Assembly: GCA_032719365.1 (NCBI GenBank)
Contig: CM064866.1
Coordinates: 7,111,781-7,175,780 of the forward strand
Origin: Prinsepia uniflora
Lineage: Eukaryota > Streptophyta > Magnoliopsida > Rosales > Rosaceae
Reading direction: 5' to 3'
DNA: 64,000 bases
The translations under genes were made by a program, and so were the position numbers. This document shows positions 43,863 through 55,266 of this stretch, piece by piece. Under the pieces are notes generated by a model, which saw only the letters and a list, made by a program, of their open reading frames with translations, made no database searches and had not been told where the DNA came from. Position 1 is the first letter of the stretch. Every line of letters starts with the position of its first letter.

Positions 43863-45787
43863 GTAGGAAGATCGTGACAAGTCGTGATGTAGTCTTTGAA
43901 GAGGAGAACAAATGGAGCTGGGATGATAGTCACAAAGAAGAAGTCCTCATGGATTTAACATGGGGAGATAGTGAAGATGATGGAGCTGATGACACTGAAA
44001 GTGAAGATGAAGCTGAGACACCAGCAATTAATGAAGATGATTCCTCTACAAACAATGAAACAGCTGCTGCACGATCAAGGGAGGGTAGAGTGAGGAGACC
44101 ACCTTCTTATCTTAGTGACTATGTCACTGGGGAAGAATTAGAAGAGCTGTCAGAAGATGAAGTCAATATGGTGGAGCTTGACAGGGAAGAACTAAACACA
44201 GGTGATCCAACAACCTTTGAAGAGGCAGTTAAAAGCAAAGAGTGGAGGAAGGCAATGAATGCAGAAATAGAAGCCATCGAGAGAAATCAAACACGGGAGT
44301 TGTCTGATCTACCACAAGGAACAAAGTGCATTGGAGTTAAATGGATTTACAAGACCAAACTAAACGAACTTGGAGAAGTAGACATGCTTAAGGCTCGTCT
44401 AGTGGCTAAGGGGTACTCTCAAAAGCATGGTATAGATTACACAGAGATGTTTTCTCCTGTTGCACGCATGGACACCGTGAGAATGGTAGTAGCCATGGCA
44501 GCTCATAATGGCTGGGAGATCTTCCAACTTGACGTAAAATCTGCATTTCTACATGGAGCTTTACAAGAAGATGTGTTCATAGAGCAACCTAAAGGGTTTG
44601 TAGTCAAAGGAAGCAAGCGCAAGGTATACAAACTGCACAAGGCTTTATATGGACTGAAACAAGCACCAAGAGCTTGGTTCAGTCGTATTGAAGCATACTT
44701 TCTGAATGAAGGATAACAGAGGAGCCAGAATGAGCAAACACTATTTTTCAAGAAGAACAACGAAGGTAAAATTCTTATTATCAGTGTCTATGTGGATGAT
44801 CTTATGTTTACTGGTAATGATGATGTGATGATGAGAGAGTTTAAGTACTCAATGCAAAAGGAATTTGAAATGTCTGATCTCGGGAAAATGAGGTACTTTC
44901 TTGGAATAGAGGTGTTGCAAACTCCTGCAGGAATTCACATCAGCCAGTATAAGTATGAACTGGAAATTTTAAGACGTTTTAGGATGGAGGGTTGCAATCC
45001 AGTGAGCAATCCGATGGTGCCGGGATGTAAGCTTAGTAGAGATGAGGAGGGAGAAAGAGTAGACGAAACACTCTATAAGCAGATCATTGGAAGTTTGATG
45101 TACATAACAACTACACGACCTGACCTTCAGTTTGTAGTGAGTCTTATTAGTCGCTTCATGTCGAAGCCTACTTTGATGCACTATCAAGCAGCTAAGAGGG
45201 TAATGAGGTATTTAAAGGGGACACTTGATTATGGGATATGGTATAAGCGAGGTGGAGAGAAGGAACTGAAGGTCTTCACTGATAGTGACTATGCTGGTGA
45301 TATTGATAGGAGAAAGAGCACCTCGGGGTATGCATTCTTGATAAGTGGTGGAGCTGTGGCTTGGTGCTCAAAGAAGCAAGCAATTGTGACTCTATCAACC
45401 ACGGAAGCCGAATACATTGCAGCTGCAGCGTGTGCTTGTCAAGCTGTATGGATGAGAAGGGTATTGAAGGAGATCGGGTTTGCACTAGAAGGTTGCACAA
45501 CAATCTTGTGTGATAATTGCTCAGCCATCAAATTGTCCAAGAATCCTATTTTTCATGGCAGGTGCAAACATATTGATGTAAGATTTCACTTCTTACAGGA
45601 TTTAGTCAAGGATGATGTGATCAAGTTGGAACACTGTGGAACACAGCAGCAGGTTGCTGACATATTCACAAAGCCATTGAAACTTGACACTTTTCAGAGG
45701 CTTCGGACACAGCTCGGAGTATGTTCTACTGCAGATAATCTAACTCAAGGAGTTGGAGTTAGCTTAAGGGAGGGATTGAAAGAGTAA
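43859..45787 (+). pseudogene. Copia 2 reverse transcriptase-RNase H frame with one stop
   Basis: Continues the polyprotein in the shifted frame. It has an acidic linker (SEDDGADDTESEDEAET), RT blocks WIYKTKLNELGE, FSPVARMDTVR, QLDVKSAFLHG and YGLKQAPRAW, catalytic YVDD at 44789-44800, and RNase H with FTDSDYAGD and TLSTTEAEYIAAA. A single TAA at 44714-44716 divides it just before the RT active site. The C-terminal end runs into the 3' LTR. Confidence 0.93.
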
Positions 45788-46067
45788 GTTCCTGAATTCT
45801 AGGGGTTTAAGGGTTATTCAGTTTACCAAGTCTTCGTTTCCATCTAATAAGTCCTATTCTTTAAGGATGAGTTTAGTTAGGTTTTCTGTTTTCATCACGA
45901 TAGCTGAGAATGCTAATCGTGTTCTGATTTGTAGGAATTTCTGTTTTTGTAAAGGCTATTTAAGCCAAGTTTGCTGAATAAGAAGTTGAGGTCATTCATC
46001 CACTAGTTACAAAGCTTTGCTATTGAATTCTAAGTATTTGAGATATATACGTTTAAGCTTTCTAACA
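45777..46067 (+). repeat. Copia 2 3' LTR
   Basis: 291 bp, followed by GAAAC and the continuation of module 2. Confidence 0.94.
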
Positions 46068-46419
46068 GAAACTGCATTAGGTTTAAGCTGGGAACCATTA
46101 GTCATATGGCGCGCTTGTCGCCAGCTGCAAAATGCAAGGCATAAGACACACTTGGAAGTGAAGGCAATTGATTGCTTGTATTGGTGTGAGGTCAGTTGTT
46201 CTGAATTTTAATTGCACTGTAGTCTGTTCTGTTTGGTGTTATCTCATTTGGATCGATGCAAGTTGAATTTCTGAATAAAAAAAGGAAAAAAAATAAATGA
46301 CATTTGTTGTTTTGTTTGATGATTTTAATATCAGGACGATAGCGGATATCTTGTCTGCCAAGCCTTCAATTGTTGATTGTGGTTCTTTCTTTTAATAATT
46401 TCATTTGTTTTTTTTAAAA
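46068..46419 (+). pseudogene. JMJ-like tandem module 2, 3' part
   Basis: Starts with the GAAAC duplication, then TGCATTAGGTTTAAGCTGGG (ASGLSWEP-like region) up to the 5' splice-like TGTGAG|GT and the repeated intron. Net module length without the transposon is about 913 bp. Confidence 0.85.
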
Positions 46420-47327
46420 GGAACATTTCAGAATAATATTTATACGTGTCTTCCATTGCTCAATACTAGTCGTATGATGTTTTTTATCGCAAAGAGAAAT
46501 TTGAGATGGAAACCTGCTTAGAGGGTCCGGGCTATTTGCATGGTGGAAATGGGAATTATGCATAATTCCCCTCTGATACTAATCCCAGATGTCTGATAGG
46601 GTCAACATGTGAGTGGGAAGCAAACTTAGATGGAAGCATTCTTTGCCCGCCAGAGAACATGGATGGTTGCGGCCATAGTTTTCTAGAACTATGATATTTT
46701 CTGATTATCACGTCATGAAATTGAATAAAGCATAAGAAATCACTCAAACCTACAAAATCAAGCACGCGGATCAAACTTCTGCACAACAGTGTGCACGTTT
46801 AAGTTCTACAGATGTTGTTGACTTGAACAAAAATAAGTTAAGGAAAGCAGCTTCTCGAGAGGGTTTTGATGACAACTATTTGTATTTTCCAAGGGCTAGA
46901 GATAACTAGCATGAGGGTTTCAAGTAGTTTCAATGTCATTGGATTAGGGGTGAGTCTTTGATCATGAGCAATGTGCTTGAAACTGCATCAGGTTTAAGCT
47001 GGGAACCATTAGTCATGTGGCGCGCTTGTCGTCAGCTGCAAAATGCTAGGCATAAGGCATACTTGGAAGTGAAAGCAATTGATTGCTTGGATTAGTATGA
47101 GGTCACTTGTTCTGAATTTTAATTGCTCTGTAGTCTGTTCTGTTTGGTGTGATCTCATTTGGATCGATGCAGGTTGAATTTCCGAATAATAAAGGGAAAA
47201 AAATAAATGACATTTGTTGTTTTTTTTTATGATTTCAGGAGGACATCGGATATCTCGTCCACCAAGCCTTCCAATGTTGAATGTGGTTGTTTCTTTTAAT
47301 AATTTCATTTTTTTTAAAAAAAATAAA
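46420..47327 (+). pseudogene. JMJ-like tandem module 3
   Basis: 908 bp and uninterrupted. It has CLEGPGYLHGGNGNYA followed at once by a TAA stop, then the GSILC, GCGHSF, NYLYFPRARD and SNVLETASGLSWEPLVMW blocks in mixed frames. The same frame breaks as module 1, plus private ones. Confidence 0.87.
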
Positions 47328-47911
47328 GGAACATTTCAGAATAATATTTGTACCTGTCCTCCATTGCTCAATACTGGTCGTATGAAGTTTTTGATTGGAA
47401 AGAGAAATTCGAGATGGAAACCTAATGGCAGGATCCAGACTATTTACATGGTGCAAGTGGGAATTATATAGCACTCCTAATCCCAGATGTCTGATAGGGT
47501 CAACATGTGAATGGGAAGCAAAATTAGATGGAAGCATTCTTTGCTCGCCCGAGAACATGGATGGTTGCGGCCATAGTTTTCTAGAATTGAGATGTTTTCT
47601 AAAAATCACGTCAGGGAATTGGTGAAGAAGGTAGAAAAAATTGCTCAAACCTACAAACTCAGGCACGCAGATGAAACTTCTGCACAACAGTGTGCACGTT
47701 TTATTTCTCCAGATGTTGTTGACTTAAGCAAAAATAAGTTAAGAAAATCAGCTTCTCGAGATGGTTCTGATGACAACTATTTGTACTATGCATGGGCTGG
47801 AGAAAACAAGCGTGAGAGTTTCGAATAGTTTCAATGTTATTGGATTAGGGGTGAGTCATTGATCATGAGCAATGTGCATGAAACTGCAGGAGGTTTAGGT
47901 TGGGAACAATT
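47328..47911 (+). pseudogene. JMJ-like tandem module 4, 5' part
   Basis: Contains EREIRDGNL in one frame and, after a shift, MFSKNHVRELVKKVEKIAQT, YKLRHADETSAQQCAR and GSDDNYLYYAWAGENKR. A private deletion removes part of the NYAE-SDTNP region (about 47470). It is interrupted by a solo LTR at 47912. Confidence 0.86.
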
Positions 47912-50900
47912 TGTCAGGACCCACCCCGGTTTCACCCCGAAACCCGAGGTAAATCCTGCTCCCGTCTGACTCCCCGACACAACACCCAAATAAAGCTCAC
48001 TCAAAATCACCCAAGACTCAGTCAGACGCAGGAGTAACTAGACAAAATATCCCGAAGTTAAAGTTTACAGAGCATAGTACGGAATACAAGGAAATAATAT
48101 TACACACACGCGGAAAGACTTTAAACCACTCCGTGACTTCTATGCCTCGGACACTGCCTCGACGTCAAGACCCCGCGCTAACTCCACAACCTGGAGGGCA
48201 GTAAAAACAGAAGGTGTGAGTGGACCATAATAAAAGAAAGTTCTAAAAACATTTATCAGAAAACCGAGTTTAACCCTCCGTTTTGAAACCACATGCATAA
48301 CCCAGTTATCAAAACAGTTAGGATTCAATATTCATAAAACATCATAAGAAACAGAAACGCTATAAAACAGTTAGAAAACCCACAACCACAACATAGGAAT
48401 CATAAAACCATGTCATAACTATGATCATCAAAATCTCATTTTCCGATCAAACCTGCTGGACCTATCCGAGTCTTTAAACTCCCGAGTCTTTAAACTCAAC
48501 AGGCCTACGGGGGAAATATCAATATATCTGAGTCTTTAAACTCCCGAGTCTTTAAACTCAATCCGGGTCTTTAAACCCAATCCGGGCCCGTCCCCCGTCA
48601 ATCAATATCCGGGTCTTTAAACCCAATAACCAGATCCAGCAAATCCAATCCAAACCATTTGAAAACCATTTTCCATTTCCATATCCAAACCCGAATCCGA
48701 AATCACCGGTCCGAAGCCCTTCTGGCGTCCAGAACCGTCATTCCGAACCCAAATCCGGAATCCACTTTTCAACTTGAAAACCAAATCTCGTTTCTAGAAC
48801 CGAAAACCATGATAATCGAAATCACGTTCCAAAATCCCTTTATAATCATTTGAAATCCCTCTATCATTTAAAATCCCAAAACCTTAGCATCAATATTCAG
48901 AAACCAAACATTTCTCGTAAAACGTGCTAAAAACTGAACTTCCTCGAAAAACGTGTAATAATTTAAAACCAACCAAAACATATTTCATAAACATAGAATG
49001 ATGAGTAAAACCATAAAATAAGTATAGAAAACAGTTATGCATGCTCGAGTTTAGAGAAGGGGTCCACTCACAGTACCGAGCCCTCAATCGCGTCCCGAAC
49101 GTCCAACACGTTCCTCAGCTTCCTCGGGAAGTCCCGATCCTGTCAACAACCACCAAATTACGTCACTAACACGTCTACGAAAGTTCACCTAAATTCCCTC
49201 AAAACTCCCCGAATCGAAAGCGTCATAACCAGGGACCCTAAACCTTCACCCTCGTGTAACTAAACTCAAACGACGTCCGCACAACCCGAAACCACTTCCA
49301 ATGGACTCAACACCACTCCTAGACCAAAAACCATGTTGACCACTTCTCCCAGAACCGCCGCACGCGCCCCCACGCGCCGCCCAAAGTGGCTGCGCGTGGC
49401 CCTCACGCGCCAGCTACAGTGCATCCCCAACCTCGAGATGACTGTGCTGAACCGGCCGCCGTGAACTGAACCGGCGAGAAGCATTCTCTGCCGTTCGGCC
49501 ACCATTCTCCTCCCTTCCTTCACCAATCTCACCGTCCATACCTGCCCTACCTATTCCCGTACTCCGTTCACCTCGACACGGCCTTTACACCGTCGATTAA
49601 ACTCGAAACCAGACGGCCCAATAGCCCCTGTTTTCCTTCCCGGCCACCCAGCTCACCTCCCTTCACGGTGGCTACACCAAACTCTTCCCTGGACCTCTCT
49701 AAGCCTAACCCAGCTAACCAGAACCGTCGACTCTCGCCCAAACTTTACGACTCGCCGTTTGAAACTCACGGAAAAACAGAGGACACAGAACACCTCCGTC
49801 GTCTCGCCTCCACCGTGCACTCCCCCGTCACGGCAACTACCATAGACGGTTCCTGAGATGTTTCTAAGCTCAACCCAAGTCCCCAACACTCTCGACTCAA
49901 CCTCAGCCATCTCGATTTCCGATTTGAACATTTACGGGAAAACAGAGCCTAAACGCAGAGCTGAGGGATTACCTGAAATCGTCCACCGCCGTGCTCGTCG
50001 CCATGTTCCCTGGAGTCCACAGAGCCGCCTCAGCCTCCTCTCGAGTTCCTCTACACCGTACACGGCTACCGCGCCACCATAAGCTCACGCCTCCTCCCTG
50101 TTTCCTCTGAATTTCCCGTGGCTCCCAACCGCACAACCACACGACTTCCTCACCTCCCCAAACTTCTTACCGTCTCCCTTTCACTCTCTGGACACCCACA
50201 CACACTCACAATTCAACAGTACCCTCGATCAACCTTTCAATTCTCTCAATTTCCTCCCCCAATCTCCCTCTGTTTCTGTTTCCCTCTGCCCACAAACAAG
50301 AACACGGGCACGGTTGCACCCCAATTATTTGGGCTGTGTATGTACAGGATTCAACCAGAACCCTCTAGTCCCTCAACACGTGTCACCATCCAATCCATGC
50401 ACTCCCACATGGCCCAATCTCAGCCCTTCATTTTCCTTCTCTGTTGCACAAATCCCAATGTGCAAAAAGACCAAACTGCCCCTCCTTTTATCCAAATTTT
50501 ACGGTTTTGCCACTACCGTTCTAGACCCGTATCTCGCACACCGTAAGTCCGATGAATACGTGCCGCCTGTCATCGAACTCAGGACGACGAGATCTACCTA
50601 GCCATCCTCGGTCAACATACCAAAACCCGTTCGTAAGAAAAGTCAACTTCTCCCCCTATTCTACCAAAATTACGATAATACCCTTCACCTTCTGAACATC
50701 ACAACTTCCTCCTCGGATGTTGGAATCGGGCGTGCCACCTGCCTATGGATTCGTGACGTCCTAAACTACGTCCTGGTCACCGGTCAATACCCAATTGACT
50801 ATCCGGATGAAAAGTCAACTTTTTTCCCGAACTAGGGGCAAAATCGTCATTTAGGCTTACGGACTTATCGGGTCCACCTAACCACCGATGAAGATCGCTA

Positions 50901-50952
50901 AATTCCAACTTAATCACTCCACTAATCACGGCTCTCGGGACGGGTTATTACA
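47912..50952 (-). mobile_element. Solo LTR of the gag-only gypsy family
   Basis: 3,041 bp with + strand ends TGTCAGGACC and TTATTACA. Flanks are CAATT (47907-47911) and CCATT (50953-50957), a one-mismatch target duplication in module 4 (undisturbed modules read AACCATT). No internal region or second LTR is present. The minisatellite is at about 48465-48630. Confidence 0.88.
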
Positions 50953-51224
50953 CCATTGGTCATGTGTCGCACTTGCCGTCAGCTGCAAAATTCTAGGCAT
51001 AAGGCACACTTGGAAGTGAAGGCAATTGATTGCTTGGATTGGTGAAAGGTCAGTTGTTCTTAATTTTAGTTGCTCTGTTGTCTGTTCTGGTTGGTGTGAT
51101 CTCATTTGGATCGATGCTGGTTGAATTTTTGAATAAAAAGAGGAAAAAAATAAATGACATTTTTTGTTTTGTTTGATGATTTTAATATCAGGATGACATC
51201 GGTTATCTTGTATGCCAATTCAAA
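50953..51224 (+). pseudogene. JMJ-like tandem module 4, 3' part
   Basis: Resumes at CCATTGGTCATGTG and runs through HLEVKAIDCLDW-type sequence and the intron to the next module's GGAACATTTCAG. Net module length is about 851 bp. Confidence 0.84.
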
Positions 51225-51596
51225 GGAACATTTCAGAATAATATTTATACATGTCTTCCATTGCTCAATCCTGGTCGTATGATGTTTTTGATCGAAAAGA
51301 GAAAATCGAGATGGAAACCTATTTGGAGGGTCCAGACTATTTGCATGGTGGAAATGAGAATTACGCTGAACTCCCCTCTAATACTAATCCCAGATGTCTT
51401 ATAGGGTCAACAAGTGAATGGGAAGCAAACTTAGATGGAAGCATTCTTTGCCTTCTAGAGAACATGGATGGATGCAGCCATAGTTTTCTAGAATTGAGAT
51501 GTTTTCTAAAAATCACGTTAATTAGGGAATTGGTGAAGAAAGCAGAAGAAATTGCTCAAACCTGCAAACTCAGGCACACAGATGAAACTTTTGTAC
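51225..51596 (+). pseudogene. JMJ-like tandem module 5, 5' part
   Basis: Here a second small insertion near 51517 (GTTAATTAGGG) brings the two broken frames together, so TYLEGPDYLHGG through RELVKKAEEIAQT reads as one frame. The module is then cut by a solo LTR with TGTAC target duplication. Confidence 0.85.
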
Positions 51597-54591
51597 TGTA
51601 ACGACCCGTCCTGGGAGTCGGGATTAGTGAAGTGATTAGTGACGGATTAGCTGAGTTAATCGGTGGTTAGTTGGCTACTTTTAGGCTTTGGGCGTAGAAT
51701 GAGGATTTTGCCCCTAGTTTGGGCAAATTGTTGACTTTTAGTTCGGGCGGTCAATTGGGTATTGACCGATGACTGTGACGTATTTTGGGACGTCACGAAT
51801 CCATAGACAGGTGGCACGCCCGATTCCGACATCCGAGGAGGAAGTTATGATGTTCGGAAGGTTGAGGGCATTTTCATAATTTGGTTAAACGAAGGGAGAA
51901 AAGTTGACTTTTTCTCCGTCAAAGTTTTTACACGTAGACCGAGGACCGTTAGGTAGATCTCGTCGTCCTGAGTTTAATGACAGGCGGCATGCTTTCATCG
52001 GACGTAGGATGAGTGAGTTACGGGTCTAGAACGGCGAAGGGCAAAATGGTAATTTGGACTCACAAGGGGCATTTTGGTCTTTTGGTGCCTTGGGTTTTGT
52101 GCAAAGGAGATGAGGACAAGTGTGCAGTGTGTGATTGGATATTTTGAGATGGGACCATGGGATTGTGGACACGTGGGGTGTGTGTAGTGGGTTCTAGGTT
52201 GCACGGGCAAAAACTTAAATTGGTGTTGTGTGTGTGAGTCGTGCATTCGAAAGAGGGAGAAACAGAGACTGGGTAGAGGGTGAGAATTGATCAATTACAG
52301 GGAGGTGTGATCCTTGTGAGTGTGTGAGTGTGATCAGAGGGAGGTTGAGAGTGCAGGGTTATGTTGAGAAGACTGAGAGGTGAGTGTTTGTGTGTGAGGA
52401 GTGTGCAAGTGTCTCAGGGAAACAGAGAGGTGTCGAGGTTGTGGTGCAACCATCAGTGATCAAGTTGATCCAATTGGGTTCGAGGGGAGGCTAGGACGGC
52501 TCTGTGAACTCCAGGGAACGCGGCGGCGAGTACGGCGGCGGTCGACAAGCAGGTAATCTCTTGAATTTCCCTGGTTACTCTGTTTTCCAGTTTAGGTTCA
52601 AACGTTAAGTCGTGGCGTTTGGGGTCGAGTCGAGGTGTTTGGTGAGTTATAGTGGACTCAGTAGGTTCCTAGGAAGCTTCTGGTTGTGAAGCCGTGACGG
52701 GGGAATGCATGGTTGGCCGGGAATCGAAATAGGGGATTTGGACGGGTTTCTATTTTGAGTTGGGAAGATGAGATTTAGGCAGTGATGTTGTGTTTGGAGT
52801 AAGGGAATGGATTGCTTAGGGTAGGACGAAGCTAGGGGAGTTGAAAGGAACAGAAATGGATGGAGGACGGCGGAGAACCGGTCACGCCGGTTCAGACCGG
52901 TCTGACCATCGAAGAAGACGATGAACAGTGCTCTGTGTGCAGGCGCGTGAAGCCCATGCGCAGCCACTTTGGGCGGCGCGTGAGGGCGCGCGGTGGTTGT
53001 TCTGGGGAAACTTCCAACATAGTTTTTGGTTTAATCGTTGTAACGAATCTGTTGGGACAAGTTTCGGGATGAACGGACGTTGTTTCGAGTTAGTTCCACG
53101 AGATCGAAGGTTTAGGGTTCCGTTTCGTTACGTTTAGGATTCGGGAATTTGGGGAAAATTAGGAGAACCTTCATTGACGTGTTAGTGACGAGTTTTGGTG
53201 ACTTGTGACAGGATCGGGAATCCCCGAGGAGGTCGAGAAACGTACGGGACGTACGGGACTCGAGTGGCGTGCCCGGGAACTGTGAGTGGACTTCTTCCTT
53301 ATAACTGAGCATGCATAACTGCTTTTAATTACTTATTTTATGGTTTTACATGTGATTTCATGATTATTGAATATGCTATAACTGTTTTACATAATTGCAC
53401 GTTTTTCGAGAAATAACGTATTTGGCTCATTTTACGAGAAAGCTTTAATTTCTTATTATGATACCATGATTTGGGCTTTCAAACGATAAATGGTTTTCAA
53501 TGATTATAAATGGCTTTTGAGACATGATTTGATAATCAAGGGTTTTCGATTTTAGAATCGGATTTCGGAAAGCGAGATTTGGTTTTAAGGTTGAAAAGTG
53601 GATTTCCGGATTTGGATTCGGAATGACGGTTCTGGATGCCGGAAGGGCTTCGGACCAGTGGTTTCGGATTCGGGTTTGGATATGGCTTTAGAAATGGTTT
53701 TCAAATGGTTTTGGATTGGATTTGCTGGATCTGAATATTGGGTTTAAAGACCCGGATTATATATCACGGGGGCAGGTCCGGATTGAGTTTAAAGACTCAG
53801 GAGTTTAAAGACTCGGATATACTGATATATCCCCCGTAGGCCTGTTGAGTTTAAAGACTCGGGAGTTTAAAGACTCGGATTATATTGAGGCCTGGATTGA
53901 GTTTAAAGACTCGGAAGTTTAAAGATTCGGATTATATTGAGGCCTGGATTGAGTTTAAAGACTCGGGAGTTTAAAAACTCGGATTATATTGAGGCCTGGA
54001 TTGAGTTTAAAGACTCGGAAGTTTAAAGACTCGGATAGATCCAGCAGGTTTGATCGGATAATGATATTGGTATTGTATGCTTTACTGCTAATGTTTTATA
54101 ATGTTTTCATACTGTGTTTATGTTACTGCGGTTTCCATGATGAAAATTATATGATTTATAAATGTTTTCAGTTAGTGGGTTATGCATGTATGTTTTCAAA
54201 ACGGAGGGCCAAACCCTGGTTTGTTGATTAAATTGTTTTTGAAACTTTTATTCTTTTGGTCCACTCACACTTTCTGGTTTTTAATTGCCCTCCAGGTCGT
54301 GGAGCTAACGCGGGGGTTGACGTTAAGGCAGTGTCGGAGGCATAGAGCACTATAGCGCATTATCCCGGAGTGTTTTCAGTTTTCTCTTGTGCGTGTGGAT
54401 ACATTTAGTGTAGTTTCTTTACTTACTATGTTCTGTATAACGGTTGACTCGTTGGATTTTGAAATTCTCCCTTGTCTGGCAATGTAATTTGTGGGTTTTA
54501 GTGAGGTTGTTTCGGTCTTTGGTGTTGGGTTGTCAGACGGGAGCAGGGTTCACCTCGGTTATCGGGGTGATAATCGGGGTGGGTCCTGTCA
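51597..54591 (+). mobile_element. Solo LTR of the gag-only gypsy family, opposite orientation
   Basis: 2,995 bp, starting TGTAACGACC and ending CCTGTCA, with a perfect TGTAC target duplication (51592-51596, 54592-54596). It is in plus orientation, unlike its relatives in the window. The minisatellite at about 53755-54040 is expanded to more units than elsewhere. Confidence 0.9.
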
Positions 54592-55149
54592 TGTACAACA
54601 GTGTGCACGTTTTAATTTTTCAGATGTTGTTGACTTGAGCTGAAATTAGTTAAGAAAAGTAGTTTCTCGAGAGGGTTCTGATGAAAACTATTTGTACTGT
54701 CCAAGGGCTAGAGATAATCAGCGTGAGGGTTTCAAGTAGCTTCAATGTCATTGGATTCGGGGTGAGCCTTTGATCTTGAGAAATGTGCTTGAAACTGCAT
54801 CAAGTTTAAACTGGGAACCATTGGTCATGTGGCGCGCTTGCCGTCAGCTGCAAATAGCTAGGCATAAGGCACACTTGGAAGCGAAGGAAATTTATTGTTT
54901 GGATTGGTGTGAGGTTAACTGTTCTAAATTTAAATTGCTCTGTAGTCTGTTCTGTTTGGTGTGATCTCATTAATTTGGATCGATGCAGGTTGAATTTCTG
55001 ACTAAAAAAAGGAAAAAAAAATACATGACATTTGATGTTTTGTTTGATGAATTTAATATCTGGAATGACAGCAGATATCTTATCTACCAAGCCTTCAAAT
55101 ATTGATTGTGGTTCTTTCTTTTAATAATTTTATTTGTTTTTTAAAAAAA
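54592..55149 (+). pseudogene. JMJ-like tandem module 5, 3' part
   Basis: Resumes at TGTACAACAGTGTGCACG (SAQQCAR region), then GSDDNYLY-like and NVLETASSLNWEPLVMWRAC, followed by the intron. Net module length is about 925 bp. Confidence 0.85.
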
Positions 55150-55266
55150 GGAACATTTCGGAATAATATTTATACGTGTCTTCCATTGCTAAATACTGGT
55201 CGTATGATGTTTTTGATCGAAAGGATAAATTTGAGATGGAAACCTGTTGGGAGGGTCCGGACTAAT
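55150..55266 (+). pseudogene. JMJ-like tandem module 6, 5' part
   Basis: Starts GGAACATTTCGGAATAAT and reaches GAGGGTCCGGACTAAT, where gag-only element 2 begins. Confidence 0.84.

Larger units (their letters stand above)
41325..46067 (+). mobile_element. Ty1/copia retrotransposon 2 (young)
   Basis: 4,743 bp, with GAAAC target duplication (41320-41324, 46068-46072). LTRs of 291 bp each differ at two positions that I can see. PBS TGGTATCAGAGC is at 41619-41630 and purine tract AAGGGAGGGA just before 45777. All copia domains are present in order. Coding is broken by only a 14-bp duplication and one stop. Confidence 0.95.

Noticed and set aside
41703..45787. A plant pararetrovirus or retrovirus-like provirus with an envelope gene
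   Set aside because: The domain order is gag-protease-integrase-RT-RNase H with short LTRs and nothing between RNase H and the 3' LTR, which is an ordinary Ty1/copia element.
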